Origin: Nostoc sp. UCD121
GTDB taxonomy: Bacteria; Cyanobacteriota; Cyanobacteriia; Cyanobacteriales; Nostocaceae
Direction of reading: 5' to 3'
Assembly (NCBI RefSeq): GCF_014222285.1
Contig: NZ_JACKZS010000018.1
Coordinates: forward strand, 1-63,813
DNA length: 63,813 nucleotides
Notes under the pieces: model-generated
Database searches by the model: none
What the model was told of the DNA's origin: nothing
Seen by the model: only the letters and a program-made list of their open reading frames with translations
Program-made: the position numbers and the translations under genes
Shown here: positions 1 to 8,252 of the stretch, one piece after another
Numbering within the stretch: the first letter of the stretch is position 1
Layout: each line of letters starts with the position of its first letter

Positions 1-45
1 CTGCTCCCCTGCTCCCCTGCTCCCCTGTTCCTCTGTCCCCTCGAC
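1..45. repeat. Short tandem repeat, CTGCTCCC/CTGTTCC type
   Basis: On the plus strand the unit CTGCTCCC repeats at least three times from base 1 and then degenerates (CTGTTCC, CTGTCCC). The same C-rich family appears inside murD at about 7671-7712 and downstream of the efflux adaptor gene at about 16076-16120. The array continues past the window edge. Confidence 0.75.
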
Positions 46-560
46 TGGAAAACACAACTTGACGCGGCCTCTGCGGATTTCGTACTCCTTCGCGCCATCG
101 TTTTTCCCACCAGTAGGCACGTGTTAGATCGTATTCACCGTTGGGCATTTTCTGAAAATACTTGACGGTGAGGGGGTAAGCAGAGGCTAAAGCGGCAAAA
201 ATCGATTCTTGGGATAAATCAATCGCTGGTGGTTCTGGATAATGATGTGGAAAACGGCTTCTGATTTCTTTGGTTAGGCGTTGCAGAATTTGTCTTTCAC
301 TGGGAAAGGGTTGTTCTGCCCAACGAAACACTTTCAGATAGGTAGTTCGTTGCACCGACCAAACAAATACCGAAAGTTCTACAGGCAAGTTTTCGGAAAG
401 ACCCGCCCTACCAGGTGTCTTAGCACTGGGTATTTTGAGGCGAAAGCCTTCCGAAGTAAGCACTTTTTCTCCATTTCCAGGTTCAAAATCTGTTTGTAGC
501 CAGCTACGCACAGTTTCTATATCTGGAGTTGGAACTTCTAAATAAAGGATTTCTCTCATC
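1..560 (-). CDS. Partial CDS, uncharacterised cyanobacterial protein (3' end outside the window)
   Basis: An ATG at 560 (minus strand) opens a frame with no stop for 186 codons, up to the window edge. The product begins MREILYLEVPTPD and has an aromatic/basic block (YWWEKRWREG) near residue 150. Its composition looks like a real soluble protein: well-mixed charges and no repeats until the end. The last 15 or so codons run into GC-rich tandem repeats (positions 1-45, unit close to GGGGAGCA), so the C-terminal tail is Gly/Arg/Gln-rich and repeat-derived. I do not recognise the family. The true stop lies outside the window. Confidence 0.7.
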
Positions 561-719
561 GTTTCCTGACATCTCCGATCAATCTACTCACTAAGACAGA
601 TTTTATGAAGGCACAAAGTAAAGTACACTCCGCGCAACTAGTTTCGTAAAGATTTAGTAAAGAAATTTTAAGAATTTGTTGAATTTATTGTTCATTTTGT
701 ATTTCTGTAAACCCACGCC

Positions 720-953
720 ATGAATTATCCCATTCCAGACAGTCCCCAAGAAATTGTTGCCCTGCGACAACAGCCAATTGATGAAGAACTCGTTGCAGCT
801 GCGATCGCTGGAGTCATTAAAATTGTCCGCGCTCAGGGTCAATCCTTGGAAGAATTAACCGCTCAGTTGCTAGCAGATGATCCAATGCTGGATCAGCAAC
901 AACGTCGCTGGTTGAGCCAATTAGTTGCCCAATCCTGGGAAAAGTTCTCCTAA
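720..953 (+). CDS. Small conserved cyanobacterial protein, function unknown
   Basis: A 77-residue acidic protein with no membrane segment or signal peptide. The sequence is mostly amphipathic helix (EELVAAAIAGVIKIVRAQG, then a Gln/Asp-rich stretch DDPMLDQQQRRWL). It reads as a genuine small globular protein: even codon use, a HIP1 site in frame, and a single ATG start. The overlapping minus-strand frame has a much less protein-like composition. It stands alone, with the partial gene diverging upstream and about 840 bp without a clear gene downstream. I cannot assign a function. Confidence 0.75.
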   Translation: MNYPIPDSPQEIVALRQQPIDEELVAAAIAGVIKIVRAQGQSLEELTAQLLADDPMLDQQQRRWLSQLVAQSWEKFS

Positions 954-1202
954 AACCTTGCATAATATAAAGAAAATTTTTGATCCAGCATTAGATATTT
1001 AGGTTTGCAACTAAATATTGAGAATATTGGCGTTGACTTTGCCCGCCGTAGGCATCGCATTTTCGGTATAGGAGTAACAATAATTGTCAGTATGGAATTG
1101 GCAATTGACTTGCTATTTTGGCATTGATGGCGCAGAAGCCACTAAATTAACCATATCAGCGTTTTACGTTGCTAATGAATTTTACAACGTTCTGAAAGCG
1201 AA

Positions 1203-1233
1203 AGACCTCTGCTTTACAGCCTAGGTCTCTTTT
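1203..1233 (+). terminator. Possible small intrinsic terminator
   Basis: AGACCT (1203-1208) pairs with AGGTCT (1223-1228) across a 14-nt loop and is followed by CTTTTT. The short stem makes this weak. It lies over the end of the doubtful 46-codon frame 1084-1224. Confidence 0.3.
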
Positions 1234-1300
1234 TGGGTTCATCCTTATGCTTTTGATCGCCGCCTCGACACCTTAGCGGAATAAATCTTTTTGGCACATA

Positions 1301-1326
1301 ACTTAGTTAGCGATCGCTAACTAAGT
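1301..1326. repeat. Perfect 26-bp palindrome centred on a HIP1 site
   Basis: ACTTAGTTAGCGA (1301-1313) is followed directly by its exact reverse complement TCGCTAACTAAGT (1314-1326), with GCGATCGC at the centre. There is no loop, which fits a protein-binding dyad or a cruciform better than a terminator. It lies 465 bp upstream of the nucleotidyltransferase-like gene. Confidence 0.85.
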
Positions 1327-1790
1327 AAGTGGAAATAAATACAACTATATTACAAAAGCTAAATATATTTGAAACCCTTAGCAAGGAAGAATGAAAAAGG
1401 AAAAACGACGACCTTAAATAGTTAACTTTATTGGTGCAGCCTATCTACTCATTGTTCTGAAAATGACTATTTATGAACATTCTTTATTTAACACGACACT
1501 CATTAGTACAAAGATATACTTGGAGTATTACGATATCTCCTACCAGTGATTTTTCTCTCTTCAAAACTATTTATTAGAGAACAAAGTCTAACAAACGCTT
1601 AGTAAATATCCGCATTGTGAACCTTATATAGAGAGAGCTAGCGGTTTTTATCTCATGTAATTACTGGGAGATAGACCGTATTTCATTAAACTTAATATTC
1701 AATAAATATTCTTTAACAACTATCGCAAAAATCATTTTTCTTGAAATCATCTATAAAGGTATAATCACAAAATAAAATTGGAAATAAAAT

Positions 1791-3125
1791 ATGACAAAAG
1801 CACAGGATCAAACTCTAGATGCACGTAACCGCATCGTTGAATCAGCTAATCGCTTAGGAGTTCAACTCAATGAGCAAGAATTGGAACGTTGGATGAATTC
1901 CATCACCGAGGCCACAGGCGACAGCGATATTGTCGTAGACAAAGACACAGGTGCTTTTGGGCACAAAGTCACTATGTTGGATTTTGATCCGCAAGAGTTG
2001 GCACGGTTTCGCGCCATTGGCAAAATCGTCGAATTTGAGGACATTCCTGGTGTTGTAGAAACCGCGTTGGCGATCTCTGGTTCTGCGGCTCAATCTAAGA
2101 TTCAGACTTATCCTGGTGACTGTGACTACTTCGAGCGGGTGAATATCATTGCGCCTACCCGTAGCGAAGCCTCCGAGATTCTTGGCAAACTGGTTCGGGA
2201 CAAGGCACTTAACACCATGTCCGGCCCCAATTATCAGTTAATTGATGTGAACTTTGGTGCCTATCCCCAACAAGTGGTTCGGGGAGAAAACACCAGACGT
2301 GCTGGTTCGCCAATTAACTGGCAACCCGATGAGGTGATTGCCGGTCAGATTGAGGTAAGCGACCTAGAGGGCAATCCTCTGGTGCTGACCTGGGATGCCG
2401 TAGCCCAAGACCCTAACTGGTCTTGGTGTAAGCTGGAATGGGTTGTTGCTGACACAATACGTAGTCAATTGTCCAACGCCAGCAACGTGGTAGATGTTAC
2501 CTGGGAAGCACCAGATGGAACTATCACAGCACTAGACGGCTATCTGGACGGCTATTTTCAAGAAGTTTACCTGGACGCTGAATCTGCTCCCATCTTTTCC
2601 AAACTGGTGAAGCAAGCCTCCGCCGATGTTATGGATGATTATGTGGCGGTATTGGAAAAGGAAGTTAAAAAATATGTCAAACAAGGTAAGCACCTCAACT
2701 ACGGCAAAGCAGCCAAGCGGATGTACAACATCTTTCGGCTAAACGGGCGTTACGAGGAAGCAGCGTTTCTACGTGAGTTGTTTGATGAACCTACAGCACT
2801 GCTTTACCAAGTCCACGCATTAATGGGAACTGTGCAACAAGCCAGGGACAATAGTGCTGTGTTTGATCTCGATAGTGTTCTCAATCAGGCAGATGAACTA
2901 ATTGTGGCAGCCGTTAAGGTTTTGGAGGGGGAAGAGGAGTTAGAAATCGTGCGTCATTTGCTGCGCTTATATCGTAGTTTGTGCCGCCAAGAATCTGGCA
3001 CTCCCCTTGGTTCCGAAGTAGAAGTAGCCCAGGCGGAAGTGATGAAAATAGTCAACAATTTCTTCTATGAGAAGATGACGGCGTTACCCACCATTAAGGC
3101 TTATATCGAAGGTACTCAGGTATAG
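1791..3125 (+). CDS. Nucleotidyltransferase-fold protein (MNT/poly(A) polymerase-like)
   Basis: A 444-residue soluble protein. Residues 97-98 (GS) followed by the acidic pair D110/D112 in YPGDCDYFE match the hG[GS]...Dx[DE] signature of the nucleotidyltransferase fold. The YP-x-D-x-D-x-(F/Y)-E form recalls uncharacterised nucleotidyltransferase-like proteins of large DNA viruses and eukaryotes. A third acidic residue could be D152 in LIDVNFG. Residues about 270-440 are all-helical, with a K-x-x-KRMYNIFRL segment (307-317), like the helical substrate-binding domain that follows the catalytic core in these enzymes. Substrate unknown. ATG start preceded by GGAAATAAA, so the Shine-Dalgarno sequence is weak. 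It is monocistronic, with about 840 bp lacking a clear gene upstream. Confidence 0.6.
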   Translation: MTKAQDQTLDARNRIVESANRLGVQLNEQELERWMNSITEATGDSDIVVDKDTGAFGHKVTMLDFDPQELARFRAIGKIVEFEDIPGVVETALAISGSAAQSKIQTYPGDCDYFERVNIIAPTRSEASEILGKLVRDKALNTMSGPNYQLIDVNFGAYPQQVVRGENTRRAGSPINWQPDEVIAGQIEVSDLEGNPLVLTWDAVAQDPNWSWCKLEWVVADTIRSQLSNASNVVDVTWEAPDGTITALDGYLDGYFQEVYLDAESAPIFSKLVKQASADVMDDYVAVLEKEVKKYVKQGKHLNYGKAAKRMYNIFRLNGRYEEAAFLRELFDEPTALLYQVHALMGTVQQARDNSAVFDLDSVLNQADELIVAAVKVLEGEEELEIVRHLLRLYRSLCRQESGTPLGSEVEVAQAEVMKIVNNFFYEKMTALPTIKAYIEGTQV

Positions 3126-3157
3126 GGCAAGATCCTCGGTTTCTCAAAGCAGTAAGG

Positions 3158-3201
3158 GATTTCCGATAACAATGAATCAGGCTTCGTCGTTATCGGAAAT
3201 C
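3158..3201. terminator. Strong hairpin after the nucleotidyltransferase-like gene
   Basis: GATTTCCGATAAC (3158-3170) pairs perfectly with GTTATCGGAAATC (3189-3201) across an 18-nt loop. It begins 33 bases after the stop at 3125. No T-run follows, so it may be an RNA-stabilising stem or a mobile palindrome rather than a classical terminator. Confidence 0.55.
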
Positions 3202-3282
3202 TGTTACAAAATCTTATAAATGCGATCGCATAGCTATCTTACTTAGGTGATTTCCGACAAAGAAAATACCTGTGTTGGCGAG

Positions 3283-3357
3283 TTTCGACTTACCTCGGCT
3301 CCGCTCGGCACAAGTCGCTCAACTCTCGATCTATCAGTTGGTTGAGCGAAGTCGAAA
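3283..3357. repeat. Nested palindromic Nostoc-type repeat
   Basis: TTTCGACTT (3283-3291) pairs with AAGTCGAAA (3349-3357), and inside it CGCTCAAC (3316-3323) pairs with GTTGAGCG (3341-3348). The interior also has CTCGGCTCCGCTCGG. GAGCGAAGTCGAAA palindromes of this kind are scattered between genes in Nostoc genomes. It lies 37 bp beyond the stop of the exonuclease gene. Confidence 0.7.
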
Positions 3358-3393
3358 TTAACGGCATCGGTATATTTATTCTTGTAAATCACC

Positions 3394-3951
3394 TTAACGC
3401 TGTAGATTCGCTTGCAAAAGATTACAGAATAACTTCCCTTGCTGAATGGCATCATCCAAAGCAATGTGAGCCAATGGAAGATTTTCTAACCATGCAGCAG
3501 GTAGATTATCCTTGCCAGATTCGTTGTAGCTTTGTTTCAAGAATGCCATCGCATAGGATCGGATATCCAATGCCGAGAATTTAAAGGGGCTATCGCCCAC
3601 AAAGTTTATCAAGTACCAGTAGACAAACATAAAGTCATAGGCTGCTGGATAGCCAACAAAGATCGGTTTACCTGGTAAAGCCACAAGCCAGGCGTGGTAA
3701 GACTCCATGACCTTTAGAGGGGGCTGGGGGTCGGCTCGACTAGCTGCCCAGGCATCTGGCTGTTCTGCCCACCATTTCATAGTTTTGGGGTGTCCTTGGG
3801 CCCCTGGCAAAGTTTCTAAATTAGCTGTAAAAGTTGCAACTAATTGTTTGTCTGCGGTATACGCAGCTGAGGCAAGACTAAGCATAGAGTGAGGCCCAGG
3901 GATAGGGCCATCCGCTTCTATATCAGTGCTGACGTAGATTTCGATTGTCAC
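3394..3951 (-). CDS. DEDDh-family 3'-5' exonuclease (DnaQ/RNase T-like)
   Basis: A single-domain 185-residue protein. Exo I is STDIEADGP (D10, E12), Exo II is D106 in YPAAYDFMF, and Exo III is HIALDDA with H162 and D167, the H-x4-D spacing of the DEDDh class. These four acidic residues and the histidine form the two-metal catalytic site that removes nucleotides from 3' ends. No polymerase or helicase domain is attached, so the substrate (RNA tails or DNA ends) cannot be told. A palindromic repeat (3283-3357) lies just past its stop. Confidence 0.8.
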   Translation of the reverse strand: MTIEIYVSTDIEADGPIPGPHSMLSLASAAYTADKQLVATFTANLETLPGAQGHPKTMKWWAEQPDAWAASRADPQPPLKVMESYHAWLVALPGKPIFVGYPAAYDFMFVYWYLINFVGDSPFKFSALDIRSYAMAFLKQSYNESGKDNLPAAWLENLPLAHIALDDAIQQGKLFCNLLQANLQR

Positions 3952-4104
3952 CTTTTATCCTGCCTGTCTTTTATCAGTATGTTTCATGCTAATACCAGTG
4001 TGAATGTCTTAAAAAATCTCACAGATGCGATCGCCCCTAAGTCCAGCAATTCTGATGAAAAAATCAGCGTAACTCTTACTCTGCTTACCTTTGCATTAAA
4101 AAAA

Positions 4105-5859
4105 TTACATCCTCTCCAACACCTGAATTCCCAACAAAGATAATCCCAACTTCAAAGTTCTAGCAGTCAAATCACACAGAACCAACCGAGATGTTCGCTG
4201 CGGTTCCTCCGCTTGTAGTATGGGACAGCGATCGTAGAATTGGTTAAACTTCTGACTCAGTTCAAACAAATACTCACATAAACGATTAGGCAGCAAGTCT
4301 TGCTCTACACTACTAATAACTTCATCTAGTTGAAGTAAATATTTTGCCAGTGCTAATTCTGTTTCATGCTGCAACAAAACAGCATTATTTCCCAACTCTT
4401 TAAAGTTAATATCACCCTTGCGGCTAATCCCATGAATCCGCGCATAAACATACAGCATATAGGGCGCAGTATTACCTTTAAGATCCAGCATTTTGTCGTA
4501 GCTGAAGATGTAGTTACTGGTGCGATTTTGGCTTAAGTCTGCATACTTAACTGCACTAATTCCAACTACCCTAGCAACTTCACTAATAAATTCTTCAGTT
4601 TCTTGACGTTCTTCTTTTTGTAATCTAGTTTTTAGGTCAGCATGGGCATGAGAAACAGCTTCATCTAATAAATCCCGTAACCGCACAGTATCCCCAGAAC
4701 GAGTTTTGAATTTCTTCCCATCTTCTCCTAATACCAACCCAAAGGGAACATGGACTAATTCCACATCATCGGGAATCCAGCCGGCTTTGCGTGCTACTTG
4801 GAAGAATTGGGCAAAGTGGTTTCCTTGTCCAGAATCAGTTACATAAATTATCCGCTTTGCTTCATCCTGCTGAATCCGGTAGCGGAGGGATGCTAAATCA
4901 GTTGTGGCGTAGTTATAACCACCATCTGATTTCTGCACAATCAAGGGTAAAGGTTCACCTTCTCTATTTGTAAATCCATCTAGAAAAACGCATTTTGCGC
5001 CCTGATTTTCTACCAGTAATCCAGATTTTTCTAAATCTTTTACAACTTCTGGTAGTAAAGGGTTGTAGAAAGATTCGCCCCGTTCAGTTAACTTGATATC
5101 CAGTAATTTATAAATGACTTGAAACTCTCGCCGTGATTGTTCGCACAACAATTTCCAAGCATGAAGTGTATCTTCTGCGCCTGCTTGTAATCTGACAACT
5201 TCTTGGCGTGCTGTTTCTTGAAAAGCTGTATCTGTATCAAAGCGTTGTTTAGCTTTGCGGTAAAAAGAAACTAAATCACCAATATCTAAAGCATTAGCGG
5301 TGGTAAGCGCATCTGGGTAAACTTCCCGCAGATAGGCGATTAACATTCCAAACTGCGTACCCCAATCACCGACATGATTTAACCGCAGCACATCGTGTCC
5401 TTGAAATTCTAAAATCCGGGCGATGGAATCACCAATAATGGTAGAACGCAGGTGTCCGACGTGCATTTCTTTGGCAATATTCGGACTGGAAAAATCCACA
5501 ATTTCCCGCTTCGGCGTTTTTGCTGATGGAACTCCAAGTCTGGGATCAGCTTGAATCGCGTTTAGTTGTGCTTCCAGGTATGGCGTTTTCAGTTTCAGAT
5601 TGATAAATCCTGGCCCAGCAATTTCCGGTGATTCGCAGATTTCGGATACATCTAGTTTCTCAACGATCGCACCTGCGATCGCTCTTGGTTGCTTTCCTAA
5701 CTTCTTACTTAGGGATAAAGCCACATTTGCCTGATAATCACCAAATTTAGGATTGCTAGCAGAAACCAAAATTGGATCTACTCCCGCGAAGTCAGCGCCA
5801 AAAGCTGCGACTAAAGCCTGTTCAAGCTGAACTTTTAGTTTTTCTTGTGTAGCGTTCAT
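4105..5859 (-). CDS. argS: Arginyl-tRNA synthetase
   Basis: A full-length class I enzyme (584 residues) that charges tRNA-Arg. The N-terminal additional domain occupies residues 1-110. The HIGH-type signature is HVGH in [15 protein letters not shown] (about residues 128-142), followed by [13 protein letters not shown], which is diagnostic of ArgRS. The catalytic core continues through '[14 protein letters not shown]' and the DALR anticodon-binding domain fills the C-terminus (YMLYVYARI...[16 protein letters not shown]). No frameshift or insertion is seen. It appears to be transcribed alone; the adjacent exonuclease gene begins about 150 bp after its stop. Confidence 0.98.
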   Translation of the reverse strand: MNATQEKLKVQLEQALVAAFGADFAGVDPILVSASNPKFGDYQANVALSLSKKLGKQPRAIAGAIVEKLDVSEICESPEIAGPGFINLKLKTPYLEAQLNAIQADPRLGVPSAKTPKREIVDFSSPNIAKEMHVGHLRSTIIGDSIARILEFQGHDVLRLNHVGDWGTQFGMLIAYLREVYPDALTTANALDIGDLVSFYRKAKQRFDTDTAFQETARQEVVRLQAGAEDTLHAWKLLCEQSRREFQVIYKLLDIKLTERGESFYNPLLPEVVKDLEKSGLLVENQGAKCVFLDGFTNREGEPLPLIVQKSDGGYNYATTDLASLRYRIQQDEAKRIIYVTDSGQGNHFAQFFQVARKAGWIPDDVELVHVPFGLVLGEDGKKFKTRSGDTVRLRDLLDEAVSHAHADLKTRLQKEERQETEEFISEVARVVGISAVKYADLSQNRTSNYIFSYDKMLDLKGNTAPYMLYVYARIHGISRKGDINFKELGNNAVLLQHETELALAKYLLQLDEVISSVEQDLLPNRLCEYLFELSQKFNQFYDRCPILQAEEPQRTSRLVLCDLTARTLKLGLSLLGIQVLERM

Positions 5860-6095
5860 ATATAAATTTTATCTGTGACAGATGGAATGTAGCTCTGGAA
5901 AAGCTTGATTATTAACTTTAGCATTTCATTTTGAGCCACTCGATTCATAAGAAATATTTTTGTCCATCTACTTACCAATGCCAAAACCCATGACAAAATG
6001 ACGGACAGAATTGCGACATAATTGTGTTTACTTTGCTTTCTCAATAAGGCACTCTATCTGTAATATAAATTTCACCTATACAGATAAGCGTTAGC

Positions 6096-6287
6096 ACGAA
6101 AGTACGCGAAGTTATCAAACGACTAGAAGCTGATGGTTGGTATCTTGCTAGAACTAAAGGTAGTCATCGACAGTTCAAACATCCAGATAAACCTAGTACG
6201 GTAAAAGTGTCTGGTAAACCAAATGTGGATGTGCCAATTGGTACTCTTAAAAATATCTGGAGACAAGCTCAATTGGAGGAATACTAA
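6096..6287 (+). pseudogene. hicA: hicA toxin gene with ACG in place of the start codon
   Basis: From 6096 the frame reads 63 codons of a clear HicA mRNA interferase: KVREVIKRLEADGWYLAR, then TKGSHRQFKHP with the catalytic-type His24, and a conserved C-terminal end (VPIGTLKNIW). The codon standing exactly where HicA starts is ACG, not ATG. Upstream codons back to the in-frame TAA at 6066-6068 contain no ATG, GTG or TTG. The stop TAA (6285-6287) overlaps the ATG of hicB, the usual coupled arrangement. Either one T-to-C change silenced the toxin, or it is made weakly from ACG or ATT. The rest of the toxin looks intact. Confidence 0.8.
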
Positions 6288-6511
6288 TGCGTTATACAGT
6301 TGTGATTGAAAAGGGAGAAACTAGCTATGGCGCTTATATCCCTGATTTACCAGGTTGTGTAGCTGTGGGTGAAACTTTAGAAGAAGTCAAGCAGATGATT
6401 GCAGAAGCTATTGAATTTCATATAGAAGGAATGCTAGAAGATGGTTTACCTATTCCTAAACTTACAAGTATTGCTCATGAGGTTGAAGTTGCAAACTACA
6501 GCAAAACATAA
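6287..6511 (+). CDS. hicB: HicB-family antitoxin
   Basis: A 74-residue protein with the HicB fold: MRYTVVIEKGETSYGAYIPDL, PGCVAVGETLEEVKQMIAEAI, then FHIEGMLEDGLPIP. This partial RNase H-like domain binds and blocks HicA. No DNA-binding domain follows, so this is the short HicB form. The ATG overlaps the hicA stop (TAATG), which implies translational coupling. The upstream toxin gene lacks a start codon, so the antitoxin may be translated from its own initiation region; GGAGG at 6275-6279 is well placed for that. Confidence 0.92.
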   Translation: MRYTVVIEKGETSYGAYIPDLPGCVAVGETLEEVKQMIAEAIEFHIEGMLEDGLPIPKLTSIAHEVEVANYSKT

Positions 6512-6644
6512 TTATAGAAAACCACTAAATTAGCTCTAAACAATCCTTCTAGAATATTTTAAACTCTGTGATCATGCGATCGCACCGCACTTTTAAATTA
6601 CATAATAAATTCACTGTGTAACTGCAAGCCACACAGTGAATGAA

Positions 6645-8168
6645 TTATAGGGAAGATGAAAGAATCGAGTTGTATTGAAGCCTTGCTCCTCCCGCCCAAG
6701 CAAGGCACAACTGACGGAAATCATCGCCCCGCACCTCAAAATTGGGGTATTGGTCGAAACTCGCGCAAGCTGGAGATAGTAACACCACAGGCGCTTCATA
6801 CTCCTTGGCTAATTCTGCCGCTCTGGGAATTGCCCTTTCCATAGTTTCGACAATGTGGTAAGAATAATACCCCACTTCTTGAAGGCGTTGGGCAAATGCG
6901 GGTGCAGCAGAGCCAATCAATAACACAGCAGCAGCTTTGGTTTGGATTTGTGCTAGCCAGCCAGTATCATCACCTGCTTTGGCTTCTCCACCAGCAATTA
7001 AAATCGCTGGACTTTTGACTGATGCTAAACCAACTTCGGCAGCATCGTAGTTGGTAGCTTTGCTATCGTTGATGAAATCAATACCTTCCCAAGTGCAGAT
7101 ATGCTCCAAACGATGAGGAACGCCGGGGAATTCCTGAATCGCACGTGCGATCGCATCACGATTAATTCCTGCTAATCGTGCCGTTGCTACTGCCATCAAT
7201 AGATTTTGCTGATTATGTTCTCCCACCATCCGCAAAGTTGATACTTTCACAATCGGTTCTGGTGCAGAGGTTGCAGTCAATTTTTCCACAACCCAGCCGT
7301 CCTCGATGTAAAAGCCTTTTTCACTAATCAGGAAATCTTTTCCTCTCACACTTGTCCAATAAGCATTAGGCCAAGCACTTAAACCTTGTTGGCTCAAGTA
7401 GGCATCATCGCCATTGAACACTTGCAACTCTGACTGACGCAACAGCTTTGCTTTGATGTTGTAATAGTTCTCTAAAGTCTTATGGCGACTCAGATGATCC
7501 GGTGTGAAAGTCGTCCAAACACCGATACGGGGTGCAAGAGAACTGGAAGATTCTATTTGATAGCTGCTAACTTCCGCAATCACCCAATCAATATGATTTT
7601 GGATTTTAGGTCGCACCTTTGGTGCGCTTCCAGCGCAATTTGGATTTTGGATTGGAGTTACCTCACCTCTTTCCCTATCCCTCTGTCCCCTATCCCCTGT
7701 CCCCTGTCCCCTCTGAGATAGGGCAACTTCACAAGCGGCGTGGCCAATGTTACCGCAGGCGGGCGCGTCTAATTCTGCTGCTTGAAAAATGGCAGCAATT
7801 AAAGCTGTGGTAGTAGTTTTACCGTTAGTACCTGTAATTCCTACCCAAGGTAGCAATCGCAAATTTCGCCAAGCGAGTTCCATTTCCCCAATGGTTTCAA
7901 TACCTAATTGGCGTGCCTTGATTAATACGGGAATATCCCAAGGCACGCCAGGACTAACAACTATTAATTGGGGTAAATTATCACCATTTAATTCTAGGGA
8001 TTGGCCTAGTTTAACGGTTATTTGCTCGGCAGCGAGTTCTTGTTGTTGTTGTAGGAGGGTTTTGGAGGTGTTGCCATCACTCAGCTCTACCTCCCAACCT
8101 TCCCGTTTCAACAATCTCGCCGCAGCAACACCGGACTTTCCCAATCCAATTACATGAGCTTTGGACAT
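6645..8168 (-). CDS. murD: UDP-N-acetylmuramoyl-L-alanine--D-glutamate ligase
   Basis: The cytoplasmic peptidoglycan ligase that adds D-Glu to UDP-MurNAc-L-Ala. The N-terminal Rossmann-like domain starts [15 protein letters not shown]. The ATP loop is [12 protein letters not shown] (110-121), the central domain has AEVSSYQIE (198-206) and the C-terminal ligase domain has FINDSKATN. At 507 residues it is about 50 longer than usual. The excess is residues about 151-193, a segment rich in Gly/Arg/Gln/Asp encoded by genomic short repeats, placed between two conserved blocks. The frame stays open, so the enzyme probably carries a surface loop there. A 15-residue hydrophobic/Ser tail ends the protein. 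Confidence 0.95.
   Translation of the reverse strand: MSKAHVIGLGKSGVAAARLLKREGWEVELSDGNTSKTLLQQQQELAAEQITVKLGQSLELNGDNLPQLIVVSPGVPWDIPVLIKARQLGIETIGEMELAWRNLRLLPWVGITGTNGKTTTTALIAAIFQAAELDAPACGNIGHAACEVALSQRGQGTGDRGQRDRERGEVTPIQNPNCAGSAPKVRPKIQNHIDWVIAEVSSYQIESSSSLAPRIGVWTTFTPDHLSRHKTLENYYNIKAKLLRQSELQVFNGDDAYLSQQGLSAWPNAYWTSVRGKDFLISEKGFYIEDGWVVEKLTATSAPEPIVKVSTLRMVGEHNQQNLLMAVATARLAGINRDAIARAIQEFPGVPHRLEHICTWEGIDFINDSKATNYDAAEVGLASVKSPAILIAGGEAKAGDDTGWLAQIQTKAAAVLLIGSAAPAFAQRLQEVGYYSYHIVETMERAIPRAAELAKEYEAPVVLLSPACASFDQYPNFEVRGDDFRQLCLAWAGGARLQYNSILSSSL
7590..7718. repeat. Repeat-derived in-frame insertion within murD
   Basis: Within murD this stretch is made of genome-wide short repeats: two or three copies of a CCCCTGT-type unit (about 7671-7712), and on either side of the GGTGCGC...GCGC segment the TTTTGGATTTT unit that elsewhere (32900-32941) appears as CCAAAATCCAAAA. 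It adds about 43 codons and keeps the murD frame. Ordinary MurD sequence resumes on both sides. Confidence 0.8.
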
Positions 8169-8252
8169 AGATTGCAGCAGAGTGTCCCTGGTTAAGCACT
8201 CCCTATACTAGCGTCTATTGGCAAAAATTACACAACTTTTTGTTGACCTACG

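Larger units (their letters stand above)
954..1790. other. Gene-poor 837-bp spacer
   Basis: No convincing gene. It holds a repeat fragment (about 1038-1058, the GCCCGCCGTAGGC type), a possible 46-codon frame with a TTG start (1084-1224, preceded by GGAG) that resembles nothing I know, a small terminator-like hairpin (1203-1233) just at its end, and a 26-bp perfect palindrome (1301-1326). The last 250 bases are AT-rich and carry the upstream region of the next gene. I could not pick a -35/-10 pair with confidence. Confidence 0.5.

Noticed and set aside
281..499. 72-codon plus-strand frame
   Set aside because: Lies opposite the partial minus-strand gene (1-560), which has the better composition; Cys/Phe/Lys-rich shadow sequence.
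654..842. 62-codon minus-strand frame
   Set aside because: Antisense to the small conserved gene 720-953; no ribosome-binding site and poor composition.
3342..3584. 80-codon plus-strand frame
   Set aside because: Starts in a palindromic repeat and runs antisense to the exonuclease gene.
5856..6044. 62-codon minus-strand frame overlapping the argS start
   Set aside because: Low-quality composition, no recognisable motif, overlaps the argS 5' end; probably chance.
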